Both the position numbers and the translations under genes were made by a program. A stretch of DNA of 64,000 nucleotides from Lotus japonicus (Eukaryota; Streptophyta; Magnoliopsida; Fabales; Fabaceae), in the NCBI RefSeq assembly GCF_012489685.1, contig NC_080046.1, positions 61,246,195 through 61,310,194 of the forward strand, written 5' to 3'. A model generated the notes under the pieces. The model was not told where the DNA came from. It saw nothing but the letters and a program-made list of their open reading frames with translations, and did no database searches. Positions 13,901 to 24,345 of this stretch are shown here, one piece after another. The first letter of the stretch is position 1. Every line of letters begins with the position of its first letter.

Positions 13901-16900
13901 TAACATTTTACACTTTTGAGGGACTAACTTAGTGACCAGTTTTTTAAGGACAGATGTAGTGATGTGTTAGGATGTAAGAGATGGGAAAATTAGTTCGGGG
14001 ATTTTATAGTAGTTAGGAGCTGTTAAAGCAGTTAGTTAGTAGTAGGAGGGGATTGGGTAAATAAATAGGGGAAACGAAATTATAGAGATTTTGCACGACT
14101 GATAGTTTGAGAGAGAAAGGAAAGATCCTTCGAAGGCGGAATGGATCCCTTAGGGATAATTCCATTCTCCATTTTCTTTCAGTTTTAAATAATAAATGTC
14201 TATTCTTTTAATCCTTTTTTTCGAATTTTCATTTTCCTTATTGTAACTTTCAAGGACCAACTTCAGGGCTTACTCTTTTAAAAAACACAATGTCTGTCTT
14301 TCTGTGTATATTTACATGAAGGGGCATAAGAAAGATTGATAGATTACTGAAAAGATTATCGTTATGATTGACAAGTATCTTAGGTAGCGCCTCAATATTG
14401 CCATTTAGGAAGTCATCTCAAGCAAGAACAAACCTTTGCACGTATTGTTTCCTCTCTTAACTTCCTATCCTCCTGAAGTTTTCTGTATATCAGCTGCTCT
14501 TCCTCAGCCCAATACTGTTCATCAAGTGCAGCTATAGGGACAATAGCATGGAAATCTTGTAACTGGTTGTTATCATACACAACTGCATTTTGAGGTGGAC
14601 CATCGGCAAACACCCAATCCAGGACAAGAGCTCGGTCGGGTACAACAACTGCATGATGAAAAAAAAATTGTATACTTCAAATTAATCATAAAAAATTGCA
14701 TCCCTCATCTGGATTAGCTGACAATCGAACAGCCACTGATTAGAACTGCTTGAAGAGTTGTTGAGGTGATTTTACACCCTATTCTAGAAGTAAACATCAT
14801 ACTAGAAATGCCGGCCAAACAAATGTAGTGGTAGGAATCCAAAGCAATGAGGTAGAATTTAGAAATGGTCATGTAACTTTTAAAGTTCAAACTTCTAATA
14901 ATATTTTTTAATACAATAATGGGCATAAACACAAATATCCCAGCTCCTTAGCTGAAACCTTTTCATGTTTAAATTAAATGATGGACATGGCAGATCTATA
15001 GAATCAATTCACTTCAATTCTGATTCTTCTTATGGATAAAAAAGCTACTTCAGAACCATGTATCAGCATCTATCTGTGAAAACATACCATTCACGTATTG
15101 CATTGCCATCATTTTAAGTTAAAGAGATGTCAAACTCCACCTCTGTACATGTACCTCATAGCACACATTTTGTCTATTCATTCACTTATTTATTTTAAAT
15201 TTCAGTGAAAGATCAATTTTCAAGGAAATGAACTAAAATCAAAGATGAGGAGGAGATATATAAACAAACATACCATCTGCATACCACCAATCACCACCTT
15301 TTAAGACAGATTTCACAAGCCTTTCAACAATTGACAATCCATCCTTCCAATTATTATGCCCACCATGAATCCATATTTCCTTAGCTTGTGCAAGAGGACC
15401 AGAGCCTCCGTTATAATATAACCTAACCAAGTCCTTCCCTTTGAATTCAGTAGGTTCAATACACCAAACATTATCAATGGATTTTACAACCTTTTTCACA
15501 TGTGGCAGCAATGTTTCTCGCCTTGTTTCTACCTCCACTCTTGCCTGTGACCTGTCCGCTTCTTCCGCAGCTTTCTCTGCTTCTATTCGCCTTTGCTCTT
15601 CAGCCTGTCTTTCTCTTTCAGCTTGCTCCTTAGCAAGTTTTTCTAATTCTTTGCGTTTCTCCTCAAGCAAGAAATCGTCAAATGCTAATGCATCCATTCC
15701 ACCCTCAACAGATATGCAAAAGTCCTTGCCATCATTGTTATCATAGACATCTTGTCCATTGAAGAACACAAAGTCTAGTTTGTAGGCTTCTTTGTGAACA
15801 TGTACTTCGCAAAACCACCAATCACCCTTGAGATGCGTTCTATTCATCCTTATTGTAAAAGATTTCCACCTCCAATCATTAAATGCCCCCATGATCAGAA
15901 TATCTGGTTCATCACTTAGGGTTGAAAGACTCTTATTAAGATACACTTCTATGTCTTGACCAGGTTTAACCACTGGAGGATACACAAACATCTTGGTACC
16001 TTGTGAAAGATTTTCTTCCGCAATCCTCTCTATTTCCTGCCTCCTCAAATTTTGTTCCAGCTCTAACCTCAACAGCCGAGAAGCTTCCTCACTTATTCTA
16101 TCATCACTAGCAGTGCTTGTTTCCTCACTTTTTTCCTGAACATTTTCATCAATTTCTGCATAGTCCAATGTCCTTTCCTCTGAATCATTAACAATCCCAA
16201 CATCTCCATTGTAAGAAATCCCCTCCCGTGATTTGAGAACAATAACATCCTCATCAACAGTAGAAACATCTCCAGTTTCCTCACCTCGGTTGCTCTTAAC
16301 CCCATGGTTATCATCATCAATATTCACATTCACATCGAGTGTTTGTTTATTACCATCCCCGGGAATCTCACTAACGGTTGGAGTTAACGAATCTCCCTTC
16401 TTGACACTAGCTTTCTTTTTACTGGTGTTCTTGCTACTTGCTCTAACAGGTAATTTTGGGGCAAAACCCTTGGGAGCAGAATCCTTAGGCCTTGCAATTG
16501 ACACCTTCTTCTGCTGTCTCCTCCTAGAAAAATCTACCAAAACATAAAAACTAAATAATAAATTCCTAAATTCATAGCAGCAATCACCTCATGATTCCAA
16601 CACAACAAACATAAAAAGAAAAATGAAAAAATAAACCTGCACTACTAGCCTTGACGCAGAAACCACCCCAACCTGCCTTGCACCCTGAACTCTGAAACCC
16701 AAAAATAAAAAATAAAAAGAAATTTACAGTTCCATCATATTAATCCAAGCTTAAACTCAACGGGTCGGTGCCCGTCTCGTTAAAAGTGATTGTTTGAACC
16801 CGAATCATCCAAAGTTCAAACCTTTAAGAGCCGAGAGCAACAAAGTACACCAAAAAATCCCAGCAAAAATGTTTAAAATTAAAAAAAAATAAAAATTATC

Positions 16901-17045
16901 GAAGCAGATAAATTACTTGGTAGCTAGTTGAAGCTGTTACTGGATGACGAAGGAAGAACCCAGAAAACGGCGGGAGCTTCAAACAACCGCCGCCTCTGTC
17001 AGGGAACGTGGTTTTAAGGTTTAATGGCAAAGATGACATCTCCAT
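4941..17045 (-). CDS. SS3: Starch synthase III, chloroplast/amyloplast (16 exons)
   Basis: A complete gene. Exons on the minus strand: 16917-17045, 16637-16691, 15274-16533, 14434-14648, 13035-13305, 11722-11897, 10776-10883, 10273-10382, 9678-9783, 8974-9144, 7780-7908, 7042-7224, 6354-6485, 6142-6253, 5841-5964, 4941-5076. All borders are GT-AG and phases agree, giving 3417 bases or 1138 residues, in the usual SSIII range. Residues 1-60 look like a plastid transit peptide. Three starch-binding CBM53 repeats lie at about 243-341, 415-498 and 577-681, with a charged coiled coil at 350-405 between the first two. The GT5 catalytic domain starts near 690: KVGGLGDV at 702-709, HCHDW at 814-818, GVITRL at 944-949, [10 protein letters not shown] at 1027-1036 and KTGGL at 1050-1054. 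The enzyme transfers glucose from ADP-glucose to growing alpha-1,4-glucan chains. No frame break was seen. Confidence 0.95.
12283..12680 (-). mobile_element. TRIM-like mini retrotransposon in SS3 intron 5
   Basis: Two diverged direct repeats of about 130 bases (about 12290-12412 and about 12541-12680) enclose a short non-coding core inside the intron 11898-13034. Both repeats contain the phrase ACTATTTTGGT(T/C)ATATCTCT on the plus strand and an ACCCCAAAA block. In minus orientation the right repeat starts TGTCAGAACC and is followed near 12526 by TGGGATCAG, a one-base variant of the initiator-tRNA-Met primer site TGGTATCAG. This layout matches terminal-repeat retrotransposons in miniature. No clear target duplication was found, so the outer ends are approximate. 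Confidence 0.6.
13960..14250 (+). mobile_element. Possible LTR fragment in SS3 intron 4
   Basis: The stretch begins TGTTAGGATG and holds an AAATAAATAGGGG TATA-like segment followed by a purine-rich leader, resembling the U3-R-U5 order of a plant LTR. No partner LTR, primer site or target duplication was seen. It lies within the intron 13306-14433. This is a judgement from appearance only. Confidence 0.3.
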
Positions 17046-17787
17046 ACTTAGCTGCTAATCACTGTGCTGGTTTCTATATTAGCATTTGATGATTGAAATC
17101 ATCACTTGTTCATCTTTGTTCTTCACTCACTTGTTTCTTCAATGGTGGGTGAGTGAGTGAGTGATCCAATTAAGCTCTGCTTCTGAATCTGTGTGCCAAC
17201 CAAAAATCATAAAATAATACTACTGCATAAAACAACAAACGTTATTATCGGCGGTGCCAATCTGTTTGAAGAGTTTGAAATGAATTGAACCATCCAAGTC
17301 TGAGCCACATGTGTATATTGAATTTGATGCACTTTCTCTTTCTCTTTCTGAGTCAAGTTTATTACAACAGCTTCATCCATTCTGTAAACGACAACACATC
17401 CAACGCTCCTAGATTACTAGTGTTTTGAGTGGTTATTGTAAGATTGAATCTATGTCCAATTTTCTTGTCGTCATGTACTCATGTATTAGCTGCAATGCAA
17501 CTCTTTCATTTTATATCATTTCCCTCTCAATTTTTTCTCTATTTTCTTGCATTTAGGGTTCACTCATAAGTCATAAGTGAATTTTCTATTTTATTTCATT
17601 CATCTCCTTGGAGAAGGAAAAAAAAAAGCAAAATTTTTAGTAGGTTAATAATAAAAAATGATTTTGTTGAGAGAGATGGGTACTATTGAGGGTATATTCT
17701 AGGGAATGAAATTGATGTTGAAGAGAAAGTACAAAAGTTAGCATATCAATTATAACATGAAAAGAGCATTCCTTTTTTTTTTTTTTT
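17046..17787. other. 5' flank of SS3
   Basis: This holds the promoter and 5' untranslated region of the minus-strand starch synthase gene. There is a CTCTTTCTCTTTCT tract near 17333. No convincing TATA box could be fixed. The 64-codon frame at 17637-17831 runs into the transposon beside it and is not a gene. Confidence 0.4.
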
Positions 17788-18133
17788 GGTTTAAAAGCAT
17801 TTCTTGCCCCTGATGTATCATGTTTGTGCAAAAGACACCCCCCATCTATTTTTGTCTATGTTTGTACCCTCAATGATACTGAAAAGTGTAACGGGTACCC
17901 CTCCGTCACTCTGACGTTAAAAAATTAACGGAAGGGGCTGATGTGGATTTTTTTTATTTCTTGGAAATGCCACGTGGAAATTACGTTTTAAATTAGGAAA
18001 AAATTGTGAGGGAGATTCGAACTCAAGCCTCAAAAGTGGCAAAACCAGAACCTAACCATGTGAGCTACATAGAGACTTGTAATATTTATCAACACAATTT
18101 TATTTATACCATTTATTTCTTCACAAAATTCTT
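17788..18133 (+). repeat. Left terminal inverted repeat of the MULE
   Basis: Inverted match to 19127-19469 with few differences, mostly in homopolymer length (the TTTTTTTTATTTC versus AAAAAAAAAAAA segment). It carries, read on the minus strand, a tRNA-like A box (18056-18067) and B box (18014-18024). Confidence 0.85.
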
Positions 18134-19126
18134 CTCCTTCCCCTTTCACACTACTATCTCTCCTCCCCCATTACATTTAACAACCAAATTACCGAAGCAA
18201 AATGAAGCAACCCAGCAAAGCAAAAAGGGTGAGAGAAAGTGGTTCAAATACTACAGAAGGAACCATGTGATAGCTAGCTATAAGGAAATTCATCAAAAGA
18301 ACAAAAGAATGATTAGGTACAGCGTATGAACTTTTCAGATTAAATTGATGCATAGCCAAATGATGCTCGGAACCACCCGTTGCAATTTTTCACCTCTTCA
18401 TCTGTCCAGTAATCCCCATCAATCAAGGAGAGACGCCTCTTCAATTCATCCTTTATCCTAAATCTGGGCAGGGATCAAAATCCATACCCTTTATGTTAAA
18501 TTTGGGCATAGAGATCAAAATAACCAATTTCAACCCCCTAGTGGCCAATTTGAAGCTCATGGTAAGAAAATATCTTCAAATTCAACACAGGAACAAACCC
18601 ATCTTCCTCCAACACCCTTCTTCTTCAACCTCCTCCTCTTACCAACACCAACAACGTCATCACCACCGCACTCAAAACCACAACAACAAAAGCCAAAACC
18701 TTATGACTCGATCCATTCCGCACAAACCATCCCTTTCATCCAGATCTGCGAAACCCTCACTTTGATCACACGTTCCTTAACGCCGATAGCCTACAGAATA
18801 GACACCGGAACCCCACCCATCACCATCGACAAGCTCGAAACCCGCGACGCAGTCGCAGAGCCTCGACATCTCGCATAGCCTTGACACCTCAACCCCCTGG
18901 CTGATCCGTTTCGAATCCGGACATGGCGGCGGAGCGGGGCTTGGCGTCGACGGCGTAGGGTTTGCCAATGACGTTGTGTCCACTTCTCCAAGTCTTCTTA
19001 ATCCTACCAAGGTTTTGTTTCAGAAAGCTTCACATACGGTGTTTAGATTTCGTTTTTGACCTTCAAATTCTAATCGCAACTGCTGAAACCCCATTTTTTT
19101 ATCCCATCAATTTTGGTGATTTTTAG

Positions 19127-19469
19127 AAGAATTTTGTGAAGAAATAAATGGTATAAATAAAATTGTGTTGATAAATATTACAAGTCTCTATGTAGCTCAC
19201 ATGGTTAGGTTCTGGTTTTGCCACTTTTGAGGCTTGGGTTCGAATCTCCCTCACAATTTTTTCCTAATTTAAAACGTAATTTCCACGTGGCATTTCTAAA
19301 AAAAAAAAATCCACATCAGCCCCTTCCGTTAATTTTTTAACGTCAAAGTGACGGAGGGGTACCCGTTACACTTTTCAGTATCATTGAGGGTACAAACATA
19401 GACAAAAATAGATGGGGGGTGTCTTTTGCACAAACATGATACATCAGGGGCAAGAAATGCTTTTAAGCC
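19127..19469 (-). repeat. Right terminal inverted repeat of the MULE
   Basis: Inverted match to 17788-18133. On the plus strand it holds TAGCTCACATGG (19193-19204) and GGGTTCGAATC (19236-19246), close to the A and B boxes of tRNA-type RNA polymerase III promoters at a natural spacing. Confidence 0.85.
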
Positions 19470-19724
19470 TTTTTTTTTTTATTTTTGATTCTTTTGCAAA
19501 TTAAAATTACAAACATTATAACTACTATGGACATTTTTGTTTCATTCCTAAAAAGTGGTTATTTCATTTAAAAGTTTTTTTTTCTCGTTTAGTATGTTTT
19601 ATTCCATGTGTTATCTAAATCACTCATAATCCTAATAATAATATTTAAGATAAGTACCTTAAAGTTTTCATGATTTATTTTATTTCTTATAAATAATTCT
19701 ATAGTTACTCACTATGTTATATTT

Positions 19725-20396
19725 TTTGTCCCCAAATGATAGCTCAAGTGATAAGAGTTATGGGACATATGAGTTATGGTGGGGATGTTCAATGATCAAT
19801 CTCTGAAGAGGGCAATTTATCTTTGGCTTAATTGCAACTTTAGTCCCTGACGTTTACCAATTCCATAATTTTAGTCCCCCACTTAATTTAATTATACGGA
19901 TGGTCCCTGACTTTGCCGCTCGTCTGCAATGTTGGTCATGTCGTTTATTTTTTAACGAAGGAGGCTTACGTCGATGTCCAATTGGAGAGAGAAAGAAGGA
20001 CTGAAGTGAGGGGGAAGCACGTGAGTTGCACGTGAGACATCTTCTACCCTCTTCCTTCTTAAAAAACAGAGCACTGTGAGGAAGATGTTTCGAAGCTTGA
20101 GATTGAGCGAAAAGGAAAGAGATAAAGAACGAACGAGTCCCTAGAGGCGAGGTAGAAGGTTGAATCAGTTGCTGGTCTATTTCTCTCTCCAATTCAATTT
20201 TCACATCAGCTAAGTGACCATCCACGTAAACCTCCTCCATTAACAAACAAATGGTAGGACCAACGTTGCATATTGCCAGCAAAGTCAGGGACCATCTGTG
20301 TAATTAAATTAGGTGGGGAACTAAAATCATGGAATTGGTGAACGTCAGGGACCAAAGTTGCAATTAAGCCTTTATCTTTTTGATTTACCAAAAAAA
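19725..20396 (+). mobile_element. SINE, split by a Mutator-like insertion
   Basis: Exact 14-base target duplications ACTATGTTATATTT lie at 19711-19724 and 20397-20410. The SINE head (GATAGCTCAAGTGATAAGAG) has a tRNA-like A box, and the tail ends in TTTGATTTACC followed by a run of A. Without the 546-base insertion and its 9-base duplication the SINE is about 117 bases. A related copy lies at 34026-34132, which shares the head and the TTTATCTTTTTGAT tail. Confidence 0.8.
19825..20370. mobile_element. Non-autonomous Mutator-like element, 546 bp
   Basis: Ends are GGCTTAATTGCAACTTTAGT and its inverted match ACCAAAGTTGCAATTAAGCC, with inverted repeats running for about 100 bases. The 9-base target duplication TTTATCTTT is exact at 19816-19824 and 20371-20379. 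The insertion lies inside the SINE 19725-20396, so it is the younger of the two. The 142-codon minus frame within it is a by-product of the repeat, not a gene. Confidence 0.85.
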
Positions 20397-20410
20397 ACTA
20401 TGTTATATTT

Positions 20411-20880
20411 ATAATAAATAGAATTGACAAAAGATTTTAAAATACTTTTTCATTTTTTTTTAAATCATTTATGTACATTTTTAATTGGCGCACTTAAATG
20501 AGTACGTGGTGACAATATAGTATTGAATACACAATTATTGGTGTGGAGGTTTGTGCCAAATTCTTCATTTGAATCATAAATTAATTTATGAAGTTTTAAT
20601 TATGGTCACGGACGGATTCTGAACTTGCAATAAAAGAAGAAGACATGCAGGTGAAGCAAGTGAAGTCCGTTTCCCTCATTATATGCTTTCTGCGTCAAAA
20701 AGTTAGTTGGTAAACTCAATTTTCTCTCGAGAGTTAGGGATTTCATTGGAAGAACATACATTGGACTGAATTCTTAGCAAGCTCTAGCGCATGCATATGT
20801 ATTATCAACAAGAATCCTTCTACTCTCATCTTCCTTGCCTTCGTCCACGTCCACATCATCTTTAACTTTTTTTTTTCCTT
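20411..20880. other. AT-rich spacer, no gene seen
   Basis: No open frame or repeat end was recognised between the SINE and the copia gag relic. Confidence 0.4.
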
Positions 20881-21222
20881 CATTTTTCTTCAAAGAAGCT
20901 TAGACTTCGAGGACATGCTCCAAAAACTCGGCATGTCTCATTTTGAACATTTCTTCATATGTATGAGTATGAAGAATGAAGTGAACTCACCAATTGATCT
21001 ACCGTCAATGTGCCTAAATTCTTCGACTCTTCAATTATGTGGTTAACAAAGCGAAGAATCTTCTCTACGACACTAATATCTTCCACCTTTTCTTCATAGG
21101 GTTTGATTTTGTTCACAACCACCATCATTCTACCGCTAAAATCCGAAATAGACTCAGACTCGCTTATACGCAAGGATGCAAACTCTTCACATTGAGTTTG
21201 TAGACGCACTTTCTTCACTTAA
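20881..21222 (-). pseudogene. Decayed Ty1-copia gag (UBN2-type) fragment
   Basis: The minus frame from 21218 to 20955 reads KKVRLQTQCEEFASL, then ISESESISDFSGRM, VVNKIKPYEEKVED and VVEKILR, the familiar order of the UBN2/copia gag region in plant retrotransposons. The part that normally follows EKILR is missing: the frame jumps to IIEESKNLGTLTVDQL, so about ten residues are deleted. Resemblance continues in another frame toward 20881. There is no protease, integrase, reverse transcriptase or LTR nearby. It is a non-functional remnant. Confidence 0.7.
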
Positions 21223-21224
21223 GA

Positions 21225-21450
21225 CCTCATTGTAGACGCACTTTCAGGTTTGATTAACAACCTTTGCAGTTAATTAGACAACCATTAACAACCTTTGCAG
21301 TATAATGGTTAGCAACCTCGGAGTGTGATTAACAACCATTAACAACTTTCAAGTTTGATTAACAACCTTTCTTCACTAACTTCACCTAATTGACAGACGG
21401 CCAAACAATTAACAACCTTTGCAAATAATTAGACAACCATTGCAATTAGG
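21225..21450 (+). repeat. Irregular tandem repeats of AACAACC(T/A)TT motifs
   Basis: The phrases TTAACAACCTTTGCA and GACAACCATT recur about ten times at uneven spacing directly beside the copia relic. The unit length is variable, so this is degenerate satellite-like DNA rather than a CRISPR or clean minisatellite. Confidence 0.55.
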
Positions 21451-22150
21451 CTTGGTCACACTACATGTTATTCAAACAACTCATTTGCTTTCTCATTGCT
21501 CTTGTAGATTTTGAGATTTTCTCTCTAATTTTGTGAGGACATTCTCAACATCTCGCTCGGATCCTGGAAGATCAGTTTTGCTAGTAACCCATTTATATAG
21601 AATATTTTCTATTACTTACTACCTATAGGCTATATCTTACATGTAAGATGATTAATCTTTGATTATTGTTTTCGTCATACATCAATGCATGCTTAGTTCA
21701 TGTTTATGATGATATGTGTCAGTTTCCCTGGTTGTTCATGTATTTACAGAAGTATCTAACACAAAACACCACATTGCAATGGAACATTTTGTGATTCATA
21801 AGAACTGAAACACCACTTTAGAAGCACAATCATTAACTATTTCTATGGCACAAGTGAGAACAAATCAACAGAGCTAACACTCTGAATCACTATATTGATC
21901 AATTATTACATATATATAATTTAGAAGAGAGAAAAAGGAGAGAACAAAAACAGAGTCCGTTTAGATTGAATTGCAGTTTTCCTCGCGCACAAAGTTTGCA
22001 CATCTGGAAAAGATTGTGAAAATTACACAACAGTCTTAAACAAACACAGTAGAATGTAAAGTATTCATCATTATAACAACAATACCTACAAAGAAATCCA
22101 AGCATGGATCATGAGACAGAGAGAAGAAGAGTGTTCTGTTCTGTTCTGTT
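21451..22150. other. 3' flank of the ATP synthase gamma gene
   Basis: This contains the likely 3' untranslated region of the minus-strand gene, starting with a CTGTT tandem run at about 22133-22150. No other coding sequence was recognised. Confidence 0.5.
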
Positions 22151-23275
22151 CTATTCAAGAGCATTAGCACCAGCAACAATTTCCAGAATTTCTCCTGTGA
22201 TCTTCGCCTGACGCTGCCTGTTATACACAGTTGACAAGCTCTTCTTCAAGTCACTAGCATTATCACTCGCATTACTCATCGCGCTCATTCGCGCAGCAAG
22301 CTCACTCGCCAGTGACTCCTGCAACGCCCTCAACACTTGACTGTTCAAATACAGAGGAAGCAGAGCATCAAGGATCTGAACAGGGTCCTGCTCAAACTGC
22401 AAAATCGGTGAGAAATCTGCAGTTTTAGTCCTAATGGTATCTCTCTCCACAGTCAACTTCCCTTCCTTGGTTGTCAACCTGAACAACTCATCCTCAGCAG
22501 CATCCACACAGTTCCCATTGATGTCACAGATTTCTCCCTTCGGTGACAGAGGAAGCAGAGTATGAATCACAGGGTCTGATTTCACCAACGACACAAACTT
22601 TGTGTACAAGAGCTCAACCTTATCAACCTCCTCACTCACAAACAGTGAGAAAACATCATCTGCAATAGCTTGAGCCTCTTTGGCAGTGGGAAGCGTGCCA
22701 CCTTCAAGAAATCTATCAACTGGAATGTAAGGTCTACGAATGAAGTAAGAGTTACCCTTTTTGCCGACACTGATGATGGTGTACTCGAGACCAAGTTCCT
22801 TCAACTCTTTGATTCTGGCCTCCGCTTTCTTCAAGATGAAGTTGTTGAATCCACCGCAGAGTCCACGATCTCCTGTGCAGACGACCAGGGCAACCTTCTT
22901 CACAGGTCTGATCTTGGTGAGAGGGACGTCGACATCTTCAGTTTGGAGCTGCTCGTTGATGCTGTAGAGGACTTCAACGAGGGTCTCTGAGAAGGGTCTT
23001 CCATTGACAACAGCTTCTTGAGCTCTTCTGACTTTTGCAGCAGCCACAAGCTTCATTGCCTCTGTGATTTTCTGGGTGTTCTTCACGGATTCTATACGGG
23101 TTCTGAGCTCTCTGAGGCCACACTGAACAGGGGAAACAGAGATGCGTGAAGGGGGTGAGTTTTGTGAAGGGAGCTGAAAAGGGTTGAGGTGGATAGAACG
23201 GAAGGAGAGGTTAGAGGCATCAGATAGAGAAGAAGGCTTGGAAGACACCAACATGGTGAGGTTGGAGCAAGACAT
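22151..23275 (-). CDS. ATPC1: ATP synthase gamma chain, chloroplastic
   Basis: A complete single-exon gene of 374 residues. The first ~50 residues, rich in Ser and lacking acids apart from one Asp, are a chloroplast transit peptide; the mature protein starts near LRELRTRIESVKNTQKITEA (residues 54-73), the N-terminal helix of F1 gamma that turns inside the alpha3beta3 ring. The C-terminal helix ends ITGEILEIVAGANALE. Cys250 and Cys256 in GEICDINGNCVDAAEDE form the dithiol pair found in plant and green-algal plastid gamma subunits, through which thioredoxin switches the enzyme on in light; this marks it as CF1 gamma and not the mitochondrial form. The nuclear gene feeds the thylakoid CF1-CFo complex. 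A GATAAG I-box-like site lies at 23344-23349 on the minus strand, about 70 bases upstream, possibly in the leader. Confidence 0.97.
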   Translation of the reverse strand: MSCSNLTMLVSSKPSSLSDASNLSFRSIHLNPFQLPSQNSPPSRISVSPVQCGLRELRTRIESVKNTQKITEAMKLVAAAKVRRAQEAVVNGRPFSETLVEVLYSINEQLQTEDVDVPLTKIRPVKKVALVVCTGDRGLCGGFNNFILKKAEARIKELKELGLEYTIISVGKKGNSYFIRRPYIPVDRFLEGGTLPTAKEAQAIADDVFSLFVSEEVDKVELLYTKFVSLVKSDPVIHTLLPLSPKGEICDINGNCVDAAEDELFRLTTKEGKLTVERDTIRTKTADFSPILQFEQDPVQILDALLPLYLNSQVLRALQESLASELAARMSAMSNASDNASDLKKSLSTVYNRQRQAKITGEILEIVAGANALE

Positions 23276-24345
23276 TGTTGTTGTTGGTGTTGCAATGGAG
23301 TTTTGGTTGCTTAATTTTGAGGTGGTTTTTTGATTGGGAAGGTCTTATCTTGTTCTCATGTCAGTGTGTTGTGTTGGGTTGGGATTCTCTAATCAATCTC
23401 TATTGCCATGGAAGTAGCAAGTGGAAATGAGTGGAGGGAATGAGAGGAAGTGGATGAGGTTTTGGGATAACGATTTTGACCGTTGGTGGAGAGAGTAGAT
23501 TGCACCTTACAGGTAATTCTTGTGGGTCCAACTCTAATCTGATGTGGCTTGGTCTCTATGGTATATGCGGCTTTCAGAAAGTGATTCCTTCTGCAATTAA
23601 CTCAGTTCATCTCTCTGACACTAACATTTCACTTTAGTTAAGATTGTTTGTGTTACTATCATTGTTTCCTAGTCCATGTCAAATGTAAAATTACTTTGTA
23701 AATGTTGTTAGAATCCAGGAAGATGCTAAAACCAGCATTTTTCTTTCTTGTTCATGTGAAGGTGAGAATTGCTCCTAAAACATGCCTAGACTACATTGTG
23801 ATTTACATAGATTTTAGAATTTATACTAACTATATGCCTTGTTGCGATTATGACTGCAGATGATTTCAGATTCAGAACCGTTTCAAATGAACTTGCTGAG
23901 AATATAAACAGCAATGAGTAATATTACTTTCAACAAAAATAGTACCCAAAAAAGCAGTGCAAGCAGATCCAATGGGTGACTTGTCCATAAGTTCTTGCCT
24001 TCTATTTTGTGTATTACTTGTTGGGATAGTGAATAATTTAGTTCTATACAATTCAAAAGCTCCACCATGAACTAAAGAGAATAGAAAAGATTTGTACAAG
24101 ATTTCCAGTGATCATGAGCCCTTGAACACTTGCCAATGAGCACATATTTACAGGATGGCTTGAACCCGTGCCAGTGATAGTACAAAATTTTCACTGTAGT
24201 GCCTAAGCTACTATCATGATCAACAAAAAAACAAGTTCAGTTAGTTCAGATTGTGGCATGGTATATCAATCAACCGCCTTTCTAATTACAGCCTCTATCA
24301 ACAGTAGTCGATCCTATTTGCATTTACTTTACTGTAACACATCAA
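23276..24345. other. Promoter side of ATPC1 and 3' flank of the GON-4-like gene
   Basis: About 23276-23700 should hold the ATPC1 leader and promoter, and 23900-24345 the 3' untranslated region of the next minus-strand gene. The small frames at 23872-24099 and 24216-24449 look accidental. Confidence 0.45.

Larger units (their letters stand above)
17788..19469. mobile_element. Mutator-like element with ~345 bp inverted repeats
   Basis: The arms 17788-18133 and 19127-19469 are near-perfect inverted copies, both starting GG(T/C)TTAAAAGCATTTCTTG at the outside. The element sits in a run of T on both sides, so the target duplication is compatible with 9-10 T but cannot be proven. Long inverted repeats and a 9-10 base duplication are typical of MULEs. 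The core (18134-19126) contains no transposase. Part of it, about 18780-19000, is far richer in G and C than its surroundings. Short open stretches on both strands raise the possibility of captured gene pieces (Pack-MULE). Confidence 0.75.

Noticed and set aside
15441..16547. Plus-strand frames over the third exon of starch synthase III
   Set aside because: They are antisense to the CBM53-encoding exon and carry no domain.
19854..20391. 142- and 61-codon minus frames between the SINE halves
   Set aside because: Both lie in the non-autonomous Mutator-like element and read through its inverted repeats.
22670..22990. 106-codon plus frame inside the ATP synthase gamma gene
   Set aside because: It is antisense to an intact, highly conserved gene.
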